In this document: positions 22,857-33,313 of the stretch, one piece after another
How the letters are laid out: every line of letters begins with the position of its first letter
How positions within the stretch are numbered: position 1 is the first letter of the stretch
Assembly (NCBI RefSeq): GCF_000003855.2
Contig: NW_003101642.1
Coordinates: forward strand, 62,001-126,000
DNA from: Blastomyces gilchristii SLH14081
Lineage: Eukaryota; Ascomycota; Eurotiomycetes; Onygenales; Ajellomycetaceae
Reading direction: 5' to 3'
Length of the DNA stretch: 64,000 nt
Position numbers and translations under genes: made by a program
The notes under the pieces: model-generated
What the model was told of the DNA's origin: nothing
Seen by the model: the letters and a program-made list of their open reading frames with translations, nothing else
Databases searched by the model: none

Positions 22857-24769
22857 ATGAACTCCCAAATCTTTGATATCCAGCCCGTTGAACGCTTCGC
22901 CGGGTTCAATGCGGCCATCCGCAGGCCAAAAGCAAGTCCTCTGAGCTCGAAAATATCAAAACAAACTGTCCAATCTAACGCCCATCTTCAGGAAATCGCC
23001 TACTTCTCCTACGACGACCAGCACAACTTCCACCTCGACGAGTCCTCCCTGCGCTACTATTACACTCCACGCCTACCGGCTGATCTAAATAAGGGCTTCG
23101 ATACGTTTGAGCAGCTCGATGACACGGGCGATGAGCACCTGGATGCCCTTCTGGATACGATAATTGATATGGAGAAGAAAACCGGCACGCAATGTGAGGC
23201 GGATATCATTACGTGGAGGGGGATGATGACAAAGGTGTGTTTTTTATACCCTCTCTACCTTTCTCCCCTCTTCTCTAGAGTTTTCCTTTTGTTTTTATAT
23301 ATCATTTTCGCACCTATATATTCTTTTGGAAAGAAGTTCCGGTCTGGACTGTGACTCAATTCAATTCCATGTTACCTGGGTCCGGAGCAAGATGGGCTGA
23401 TGGGTTCAGCAAAGATAATGACAGCGCCGTTTGATAATATGAACGGGTACTGATTGTCCATGTATTATCTGTGTCTATTATGAAAGAAGCAAATGATGAT
23501 TAAAGGGTTTAAGTTTTGGGACTGAAGGTGGTTTTCAATAGGTTTGAGATGAATGCCACATGCTACCAGGTGAGTTTTCTGCTCCTCTACCCGCCCTTTT
23601 TACTATTTCGATATGTAATTGGAGACATAAATGAAGTAATATCAATATTCTAATATTAATCTCGACAGGGTTCAATGTAAGTGCTCAATTAAAATTCTAA
23701 GTCTTTGGCTTCCTAAACCCCTTTCTAACGCTTGGTTGCCCAATTGCTCCAGCTTCATCGAGGAAAACAACGCATATAAACTTGCCCAGAAGCAGTCACA
23801 GAGGAACCAAAAGATGCCACCCGGCGTTCCTTCACAGGATATGATGGCATTTTGGGGTACGAAACTCCCACCTGGAATGCATGCGGAACTAGATGGCAAC
23901 TTGATCAACTAATGCCTCGCGGCATCCTTCCAGGTTATAAATTTGAAACGCTATCTCTTTTGGATCAGCCATGGGACGCTACACCTCGTGAAAAGATTGA
24001 GGGTCGCGAAGACCAAGTTGTCAACAATAAAGCACAATACTGTTCCGTCGTTCGCACAGGGATAGGGGGATGCAAAATTGTCCTCGGTGGTGAAGTTGAC
24101 GCTGGTGAGACTAATTCCAAAAATTCCCCCTCTCAATAAATCGTCAAACAGAGACAGATTTTACAGAAAAGGGAACGAATTTCCACGGAAAACTAACAGA
24201 AGATAAACTACAATAAAAATTGTTAGTATGGGACAGTAAACCCGAGAGAAAAGAAGATCCCATAAACTGGGTTGAGTTAAAAACCTCTGCCGAAATCCGC
24301 AACGACAGAGATATGTTCAAATACGAGCGCAAGTTGCTTAAATTCTGGGCCCAATCGTTCCTTCTCGGTGTTCCTAAAATCATCGTCGGTTTCCGCGATG
24401 AACATGGTATCCTCCGCCGGCTGGAAGAGATGGCCACTCGTGATATACCAGGGCTAGTTAGCAGGAAGGGCAAAGGCACTTGGGATGGGAATGTTTGTAT
24501 CAATTTCACGGCAAAGCTTTTGGAATGTAAGTGGTTTGAATCAGCGCTAAAACTATTGTTTAGTTCATTTTTCAATGAGGTATTATACACTGGGTATAGG
24601 CTAATTATTTCGATAAAAACAAGGGCTCAAACTCGTAATCAAGGATGAGGGATTATGGAGAATCCGCCGGCAGGAGAAATCTCCTGTTATTGAGGTTTTT
24701 AAGTTGGAGGATTCGGGACATGGAGGAATCCTTTCTCAGGCCTTTGTTGACTGGCGGTCTACAAAGTGA
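22857..24769 (+). CDS. RAI1: RAI1/DXO family decapping nuclease
   Basis: Rai1 binds and stabilises the nuclear 5'-3' exonuclease Rat1 and removes faulty mRNA 5' caps. Eight exons join in phase to 388 aa: 22857-23234, 23415-23446, 23542-23569, 23669-23676, 23753-23856, 23934-24104, 24227-24526 and 24624-24769. The N-terminus ([12 protein letters not shown]) is typical of filamentous-fungal Rai1. Catalytic acidic motifs are present: GGEVDA with the WVELKTS (ExK) strand, followed by [11 protein letters not shown]. Exons 2-4 are 32, 28 and 8 nt, giving a cluster of micro-exons around [18 protein letters not shown]. The first intron uses an AAAG acceptor. It is convergent with MOD5. Confidence 0.92.
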
Positions 24770-25608
24770 AAACTGAAAGCAATACAGGCTTTGCGGCGAT
24801 AGACACATGGTTCAGCAGTTCAACATCAGGCCGCAGATTTGACTAGTTGTCTACCTATATCCCTCATCAATTGAGAGGGGTCCCGAATGCCCAAGTCGGC
24901 CCAAAACTCACGAATCCTATTTAATATTCGCTCGCCAGGAATGTCCAAATCGAAAATCGAGCGAAGGGGCGAGGTCAGTGGTGTACGAGGCTGACCCACG
25001 CGCCGTCTCTAAGCCGATACGGCGCCTTGGAGCCTAAAGAACGAGGCAGTGGGACTATGAATCAAAGTATGCATAAGAAATATTTCATCCATACAGCTGC
25101 AGGCTCTTTTCATTTGGACGTCCCTTCAGGTTTGCGCTCCAAGACGTGGACGTGGCGTCAGATAGACTAACAGTGATTGCGATATCATATCGGGCCTATT
25201 CCTTTCTCTATTCTTTCTATGGTGTTGTCGACAGAAAGGGATATGGAACCTTGTGTATTTGTAACTATTGATTGCGTTAGACATGTTTCTCATAAGCTGG
25301 CAATGCTATGCACGTTGAAACATGGATAAATATCAGATATGCGTATAGCTCACGATTACTTAAAGGTAAAAGAAAGAAAAAAAATCGTATTGAAAACTAG
25401 GTGCTTGCATGCAGATATTTTTCCTATTCTGTACCAATTCCCTATGCAATCTGCTATCTACCCTCAATTATTGAGATCTTTAACCGAAACCAATTCCATA
25501 ATCCATGGGTATCACAGCCAAAAGATATATTCGCCCATCCAACACGCTATATGCATCAGTATAGAATAAAATAAGAAAGTTCAATCCGCCGAAAAAATAA
25601 CAAGAAAA
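24770..25608. other. Convergent 3' spacer
   Basis: Lies between the stop codons of RAI1 (+) and MOD5 (-). No gene is seen; it is moderately AT-rich without notable repeats. Confidence 0.6.
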
Positions 25609-27467
25609 TCACTTGTCCTTGCAGATGCCCTCATCCTCACCGTTCCCGTTCCCCGTCCCCTGAGCCACCTCACCACCCGACCCCTCATCCAAATTCCGAT
25701 CACCATCCACAGCGCCCTTATGAATATCCCCCTTCTCCCTCCTTGCCTCAAAATACTCATCCTTTGCCCTCCTCTTCTCCGCACTCTTAACAGCCCTCTT
25801 ATGCCTCCTCCCCTTAACATGCACCTCCCACTGCTCATCCGACTGCACTGTGATCCCACATACATCACACGTCGAACACTTATACACAGTCCTCTGACGA
25901 GCCCTTTCCTCCCCCTCCCCTTCTCCCGTCGCCACGGGACTCCGCAGCTGCGTCTCGAAAACCTTCCTCACAGACTCCGAAAGCTCGCGGGGATCCGGAC
26001 ACGCCTCAGCACCTCCGGATAAAAACGCCTCCACGACACGTTCAGCAGGCTCGCGCACGTCGCTATCCCAAGCGCCGGGATTGGCACTGACGTCCGTCGA
26101 GTCTAAAACGTATAATTGCCGTGAAGAATGGGCGTCTGTTAGGGCATTCCATAACCGGCCTCTGATCCATCGTACCTGCTGGCGGTAATAGTGTCGAGTA
26201 GCTGACTTTATAGAGTTGAGACAGGATTGTTTTAAGTTGGCGAGTTGTTCGGGGGTTGGAACTGCGATACTTGTACTATTATCAGCGCTGTCACTGATAA
26301 TATTCCCCACGCCGGCGCCGGTGGGGTGGGAGGCGGAGGGGGTGGAAGGCGGAAGTGCCCGGAAATAAGGCTCCAGCTCCTTAAAGCCTATGGACACCCA
26401 GACGCCACGCGTGCGATCTATCTCAACCCCTTGTGCCCTTTTCTCGTTGAGGTAGTTAAACAGTGACTCCGCCTCTGCGACGAGGCCCTGCTCGGCCATG
26501 TTATCGACGCGCCGAGAGAGCCGGCGAGTTAGTTCTTGGTCTTCAGTATGGACCCAAAATAGAAGTGTCGGAAAGCGCAGATGGCCAGCGCCCGCGAAGG
26601 CTGGTGAAATATCGGTGGCAGTATTTTCTACATCCGCTAACTCCTGTGGGATGTTGGCAGCATCTTTGAGTTTTTGCTGTTCCTGGTAAATCTCTGACGC
26701 AGGTCTGCCAGTCTGCAGATAGATCTCCAGCGAGCGGTATATTCTGCGCGTGTCATTAGGATGCCAGCGGCTCGCCATTACCGGGTCCACTTCCCGTAGT
26801 TTCTGCAATATCACCTCTGGAGCCGCATTTAGAATGGGAAAATCTTCAGATCGCCGAGTAGCAGCATCTATCGGTTCACTCTCCCCATCCATCAACAACT
26901 TCTCCTCGTCACCACTCCTACCAGTTTCATCACTCTCCCCACCGCGATCCAAGATAGCTTCCTTAAATAGGACTGCCTGAGTGTAATAATGCGTCCCACC
27001 AACAAGAACGGGCAGCTTCCCCCTCGCCCTGATTTCCTTGATGATACGTAGACATTCCCTTTTGAAATGGCTAATGCGCCAGGGCTCCTGGTCAAAACCT
27101 ATACATCCAAGAAGATGATGCGGGATGCCTTGCCGTTCTTCAATGGGGATCTGGTTGGTGATGATAGGCAGCCCCCTATACATCTGCATGGCATCGCCAT
27201 TGATGATCTCACCGTTGAAACGGGTGGCAAGGTCGACGGCGAGCTGTGAGGCGGGATTAACTTATTAATCTTTTACAATATAATTCTATTGTTTGGCAGG
27301 CATCACAATTGATATAAAGGATATATTTTATGCATATAAAAGCAATTGCCAGCTTGGCTTTTGGTTCATACCTTAGATTTTCCAGTTCCCGTCGCGCCGA
27401 TGACGGCAATGAGGGGTTCTCCTGGGACTCTAGAAGACATGCCCAGCGACCAGACGAACCTGAGCAT
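25609..27467 (-). CDS. MOD5: tRNA dimethylallyltransferase (isopentenyltransferase)
   Basis: Transfers dimethylallyl from DMAPP to A37 of tRNAs that read UNN codons (i6A37), in cytosol and mitochondria. Exons 27372-27467 and 25609-27243 (minus strand) join in phase to 576 aa. The N-terminal P-loop GATGTGKSK (residues about 24-32) is cut by the intron just after it. It is followed by GDAMQMYRGL, the tRNA-binding NDTRRIYRSLEIY, and GGTHYYTQAV. Near residue 500 a zinc finger of the type found in eukaryotic homologues is present (CSTCDVCGITV, then HVKGRRHKR), and the tail is highly charged. An alternative Met lies ten residues in (MSSRVPG). In yeast the choice between two such starts decides mitochondrial targeting, so the two Met codons here may have that role (inference). 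Confidence 0.93.
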
Positions 27468-28020
27468 CAGGATTTGGAATTTTTCATATTTTAGTTGTTG
27501 ATTTTTTATCGGGGGATAGACGACGTTGCCTGAGGCTAAAAAATGTTAAACGAGCTGTATTTAACCCGTCGTATTAGGGTGTATTTATAATACAACAGAA
27601 ACGCAGAGCAACACGGAGTAGCTTCACCCTTTCAATATCTATTTTCTATAATATATAAATTTATCAAGATAAACTAAACGATCTCGAAGATGTAGTAATC
27701 AGCACAACATAGACATTTTCCTACTGTAGTTTCAAAGAATAGAACTGTAGAACATAGCCTCTTGAGTGAGTACAATACACAGCCATACCGTATAAATACA
27801 TGACATCCCCCCTCCGCCAGATATCGGATATCAGATATCATTCATTCTACTTACTATATTACATACAACGACTTCAATTCCTCTCAATATACCTGTAGAA
27901 ACTAGCAGTCCGAATAGACACCCCATTCGCCTCTCAGCAATTCTCAACCTGCCATCAACATTAAAAATAATAGCCATCCCGCAGCCCCCGCCCTCTCCTC
28001 TCCTTCCCTTCCCGGGCCTC
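27468..28020. promoter_or_regulatory. Divergent promoter region of MOD5 and CAF16
   Basis: A 553-bp AT-rich spacer between two start codons. It has one CACGGAGTA near-copy of the dispersed 9-mer (27612). The 27860-28020 stretch is pyrimidine-rich and probably the CAF16 leader. Confidence 0.5.
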
Positions 28021-28987
28021 ATGACGCCATCCAGTCCCAATACCTCTATCCAGGTCCGCGGTCTCAACTATAAATTTGCAGATGGCACTACTGGCCTGAC
28101 TGATATCTATCTCGATCTCCCTAAGGGCAGCCGAACCCTACTGATTGGCGGTAAATATCCCTTTCCTTTTGAGAATTACTTCCCGTTTCCACCCCGCACC
28201 CCACCCCCGCTTAAACACATACAGGTGCCATAGACATATATACAAACTAGCCACCGAGTTTAAACTATTTACTAACAAATCTATCCCCCTTCTGGTGGGA
28301 AAAAACAACACAGCCAATGGCGCCGGCAAAACCACCCTTCTCCGCCTTCTCTCCGGCAAACGCCTCGCCCCCCACGGCACCGTGCTAATCGGCGGCATAG
28401 ACCCGTTCACCACAGGTCTCGAAGGCGTAACCTACCTAGGCGTCGAATGGGTTCTGAATCCCATAGTCCGCACAGATATAGACGTGCCTACCCTCTTAGC
28501 CTCCGTCGGCGGTGACGCATACCCAGCCCGCCGCGACCAACTCGTCCGAATCCTCGACATAGACCTCAACTGGCACATGCACGCTGTCTCCGATGGGGAA
28601 CGACGCCGCGTACAACTTGCCATGGGCCTGTTACGGCCCTGGACCCTGCTCTTACTTGATGAGATCACGGTGGACCTGGATCTGTTGAGCCGGAGTGAGT
28701 TTCTGGGGTTTCTGAAGCGGGAGACGGAGGAGCGGGAGTGTACGATTGTGTATGCTACTCATATCTTGGATAATCTGGCCAAGTGGCCGACGCACTTAGT
28801 ACATATGCATTTGGGCCGGGTGAGGGATTCGGGACCCATTGAGAAGTTTGAGATGGGGAAGCAGGTTTCTGGTTCCGAGAATAGTCGGTTGGGAGAGGTG
28901 GTGTTGGAGTGGTTGAAAAGAGATTTGAGGGAGAGAGGACCACGGCCGGGCCTACCGGGAGAGGGGAAACAGCTTCCGGTTGAATAA
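28021..28987 (+). CDS. CAF16: CAF16-like soluble ABC ATPase
   Basis: Caf16 is a non-membrane ABC protein associated with the CCR4-NOT complex in yeast. Exons 28021-28150 and 28314-28987 join in phase to 267 aa, one nucleotide-binding domain and no membrane segments. Walker A reads GANGAGKTT directly after the intron. The signature region [14 protein letters not shown], Walker [13 protein letters not shown] and the switch His in VYATHILDN are all present. [16 protein letters not shown] is a family-specific stretch. It is convergent with ELP2 (294 bp between stops). Confidence 0.9.
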
Positions 28988-29281
28988 TGGGAGGCCGATA
29001 TAGAGGGTATTGGTATTTGCAAAAACGGGGCACTTTTTCCTATAGCTATGCTTCATGTGGCGCATTATGCTTTCGTTGTAAGTGAGTTTCAACCACCATA
29101 AGCTCATTTTACTGTATATTTGGGATTTCGGATACTGATGGCTGGGAAGGCCTTTTTAGAGCTTCAAAGGGAGGCAGGCCTCAACGCCAAAAATATATCC
29201 AGGAAAAATTTCTATGTTCATATATAAATAGTTATTGTCCATGACACATGTGACACATTCATTTAATAACATTCCCGTTGG

Positions 29282-32056
29282 CTATGGAAACAAATCCAAA
29301 ATCTTAAAAACCCGCACTGAGCTATCCTCACTCGCAACAGCAAGTTCATACCCTTCATCCGCTTCTTTTACTTCTGCACAGACCGGCTTCCATGCCAACT
29401 GCGTAATAGCCTTCGACGGACACTCCAACCCCGGCAACGCCATCCCCTCCTGAACCTCCCCAAGCCCATCAATCGCAAATGCATGCAAGCTAATCCTCCC
29501 CGTATCCAAACCGACAGCAAGATAAAACCGATCCCCGCCAACAACCTCAGATAGGAAATCAATAGCCGTAACGGGACTCGTAAATGAAATGGTAGATTTA
29601 CACGTAAAAGACACCCCCTGGTTCTCTTCCTGTTCCTGCACCCATACCTTCACGGTCTTATCCCGTCCCGCCGTCGCAAACACTCTGGGCCCACTGCTCC
29701 CAATAACCGGCGCCCAACTCGCATTCAAGATCATCCTCGAATGACCCCGCGGATTCGCGCACAACAACTTAAAAACCCCCCTCTTCTCATCCCCCTCTTC
29801 CTTACCTTCCCGCCTCCAAACCGCCCACTGTCTATCCCTCCCCACACTAACCAAAAACTTATCATCCGCCGAAAACCTTAAACAAGTAACAGTCAACGAA
29901 TGCGCCGCCAACGACGGCTTGATCTCATGCCATGTCGTCGCTGCAGCGTCGTATAGGCGTATAACGGCGTGGTCCAGCGAGCTGGCTTTGCAAGCTGTAG
30001 CGATGAGCGTGCCGTCGTGGCTGGTGGCGAGGGCGGAGATTTCGTAGCCGTGGCCATAGAGCTTTTCGTGCTCAGGCCAGAGGGTGTATTTTGAGAGATG
30101 ATCTTCGAGGGGTGGGTGGGGGAGGTGGAGAGCAGAGGCTTGTGGGGTTGCTTCCGGTGCGGGTGCGGATTGGGTATCTTCTCCTTCTCCTTCGTCGGCG
30201 AGATCTACGTCGTCGTCAGCAGCTTTGTTGGAGAGGCCAAGAACGGGGATGTTAGCGGCCTCAGGCATGTCGGCCGGCTTGACTCCGCCGGTGAAGCCGG
30301 TTAGATTCTCGAGGAGGTTTGCGATTGCTTTTGTCTGGTTGAAGACGCGGAGAAGCTTTTCATCAGCGCCGGAGACGAAGCGCCATGGTCCCAATGAAGC
30401 AATGCAGTTAAGATCGTAGCCGTGGATCTGTGGGCGGGAAAATTCATGCCATGAGTAACAGCACCCGTTGTCATTGCCATGTTTCCACCTCGCATGTAGT
30501 CTCGTAGTCTGATCTGAACTCGTCGACAGCAGGTAGCCCCCACTTGTAGGCTCCCATTCAATCCCATTAACCGCTCTCACATGGCCCGTAACAGCGATGT
30601 TCTGTACCCACAAATCGGACTTGCTCTCATGCTCCCACAATCTCCAAGAACCTGTGCGGCCCAGGCTGACCACCGTATCACCACGGGATGACCAGAGGCC
30701 GATCCAGAACCCACCAGTGCTGCCCGTGGCGGTGGTAGATCCCTTCTGAGAGCTAATCTCACCCATGCGCGCGGCGGAGTACCAGACACCAGATACCGGG
30801 TCCGATTCCCAGATAACGAGCGAGTTATCAGCAGAGGCAGAGAGGAGCTTTGGGTTTTTTGGGTCCGGGTTCCATGCGACGGTGTAAATCCAGTCCTCGT
30901 GGCCGAACAGGAGAGCTTCGAAAGTAACCGAATACTTCGATCCGCTCGCCGCGAATTCATGCGCTTTGTTAGAAAGCGTCTGCTCGAGGTTCCCTCCCAA
31001 TATTACCCCTTCATCGTCATCGTTCTTTCGAGCCGGGAAAACATCATCGCCTGTATGAACGCGCCAGAGACGAATGTATTTATCCTGACTAGCAGATGCA
31101 AGGAAGAAATCCTGAGATTGCGATTGTGATTGTGACTGTGACTGACTCTGCTCAACATCCATATCTGTAAAAGCAAGAGACCTCACCCAAGCCTCATGAC
31201 CGGTAAGATTAGCTTTAAGCTCGAATTGACGTGCCTCCGTTTCCGCATCCCCTCCCCCGTCCTGCATCACATATATCTGTATCGCAGTCCTCGTTCCGCC
31301 CACAGCCAACACCATAGGTGGCGCAGACCCGGCATCCTTCCCCCCTTCTTCTTTCTTCCCGCGAAGCGCCCTCAATGCGAGCGTCAACGCGAAATACCTC
31401 GGCTTCAGCGTAATCGTTTGCATTAATTGGCCGTCTATCGTTGAAGCAGCAGCACCACTGTCCCCCTTAATCTCTCTAAGTCTCCACACCCTCACCGTCC
31501 CATCTGCGGCGCCAGATACAAACAGCCCAGAGCCGCGCGCGACATCAATGCAATTTATGGCACCATCGTGGCCGTCGAGGGTTGCAACGTGCGAGAATGA
31601 CGGTCTTGTTGGAGTAGATGTAGCTTTAGATGGAGCGGTATCAGATTCATGATTATCCTGCCGCCGCCAGACCCGTATCGTCCGATCTGCGGAGCCGGTG
31701 AGGAGGAAATGGTGGGAACCACCATCTGAGCAGGGAAACGTGTAGAATTTGACCGCGTTGACTTCATCAGTATGGCCGTTTAACAGAGCATATACCCCCG
31801 TTTTATATTTGTCCTATTCGCGCTCCAACAGAAAAAAAGCAAATTGTAAGAATATACACTATACTATATTTGTTACAATTGACTCAAGCAGCAAGAAATA
31901 TTAATAAGGGCATACAGTAGGATCCCAGAGGGCCACATTGTTATCAGCGCCAAAAGCGAGAATTCCCGTGTTCTCGTCCCAGTCCGCGGCGGAGGGATGT
32001 CTGTTTCCGCCAACGGAGATGTATTCGGTGAGGGCAGTGAGGGTTGAGGGCGCCAT
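29282..32056 (-). CDS. ELP2: Elongator complex subunit 2 (WD40)
   Basis: Elp2 is the double WD40-propeller scaffold of Elongator, which starts the cm5/mcm5 modification of uridine 34 in tRNA. Exons 31916-32056 and 29282-31813 (minus strand) join in phase to 890 aa. The start matches the family (SVGGNRHPSAADWDENTG), and many WD repeats follow, for example GHTDEVNAVKF, GHDGAINCIDV, GHEDWIYTVAWNP, GHVRAVNGIEWEPTSGG and GHGYEISALATSHDG, ending with a last blade. The Gln/Ser dipeptide run near 31120-31150 and the acidic linker near 30200 look like disordered loops. It is head to head with URM1. Confidence 0.95.
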
Positions 32057-32405
32057 GGCGCTGGCGGCTGGATTGTTGTCTAACAGAAGGAGATGGCTAT
32101 TATTATATCTCCATGTATGTCGATTTGCGCCTGTAGTGCGTTTAACTAGGTTGTTGGGTTATTCTTGGTGGTGTTATTTATGTATTCCATTTGTCGGTGG
32201 TTGGTGTTGGAAATTTCAGCCCAAACCTTTTTCCTTATCGATAAGAAAATAATTCCCCGCAACAAAAAAAAAGAACATCCCATACATTATTACTTTAACA
32301 TCACTCACTCTAGGTCCTAGGTCACCAAACAATTTCACCACCTTAACATCTCTTTTATTCTCTATTTATTCCTCTGTAGATATACCCGGCAAGCAAACAG
32401 TTATC
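32057..32405. promoter_or_regulatory. Shared ELP2-URM1 divergent promoter
   Basis: Only 349 bp separate the two start codons, so both promoters lie here, probably with both 5' UTRs. A run AACAAAAAAAAAG (about 32261-32272) and AT-rich sequence could be the nucleosome-free centre. No named factor site was recognised. Confidence 0.7.
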
Positions 32406-32982
32406 ATGGGCTCCATAACCACTCCATCTCCCTCCCAGTCCCTCTCCATCACGGTAGAATTCAGGTACGATTCCAAACCCCCTCCTGCTCTCCGTCTCCC
32501 ATTTCCCCCTCAGTCCACAAGCTAACATAGATCCATACCCTTATCCTAACACAGTGGCGGTCTCGAATTACTCTTCGAGAACAAACGAAAACACACCCTT
32601 TCCATTCCCGCCACATACCCGTCCCCGTCGAGCGGGGAACCCGAGCCAACATCCATAACCTCCCTCGTCCACTACCTAATAGAAAATCTCATGAAGGATC
32701 AGCGGCAGGAGTTATTTGTGGTCGATGGGGCTGTGTAAGTAGATACCCTCTATATATGGTCGGTTGGTTATCGGGCGTGTGCATCAGTATTATTAATACA
32801 GGGATATTTGAATTTCTGGCTAATAATGGCGGGGATGTAATTCCTTATCTACATATAAATTTAGACGGCCTGGGATCCTCGTCCTAATAAACGATGCCGA
32901 TTGGGAATTAGAGGGCGAGGAGAAGTATCAGATTCAGCAGGGGGATAATATATTATTCGTCTCTACGTTGCATGGCGGGTAA
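32406..32982 (+). CDS. URM1: Ubiquitin-related modifier URM1
   Basis: Urm1 is both a sulfur carrier for 2-thiolation of U34 in tRNA and a protein modifier, activated as a C-terminal thiocarboxylate by Uba4. Exons 32406-32464, 32555-32734 and 32865-32982 join in phase to 118 aa. The beta-grasp fold is suggested by [31 protein letters not shown] and [16 protein letters not shown]. The protein ends exactly in LHGG, the mature di-Gly tail used without processing. A 15-residue N-terminal extension rich in Ser/Pro precedes the domain. All three introns-exon joins keep the family sequence intact. Confidence 0.96.
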
Positions 32983-33313
32983 CGAGGGATGGACAAGATA
33001 ATTCTTCGCTGTTGTTCAAAGTAAGAGGAGGGAAATCAATATATCAAGGGAATAAATATGTTTCTTTCTTTTCTATATTATAATCCAAGCCAAACGAAAC
33101 GAAAACGAGCGACACTCGCTCGAAAAACAAAAGGAAGGAATGAACACTCATGTCAGACATCAAGCATCAGTTATCGATCATCAAACATGAAACATCACGC
33201 ATAAAAGAAATGCGTGGGAAATACTGGACAACATATTCCATCATCCCATAGCTTCATCATCGAAAGAAGAGCATTCAGCCCAGCACACACTCACAAAAAC
33301 AAACGCCCAAACC
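32983..33313. other. Convergent 3' spacer
   Basis: A 331-bp AT-rich zone between the stop codons of URM1 (+) and the PFK-2 gene (-). No gene is seen. Confidence 0.6.
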
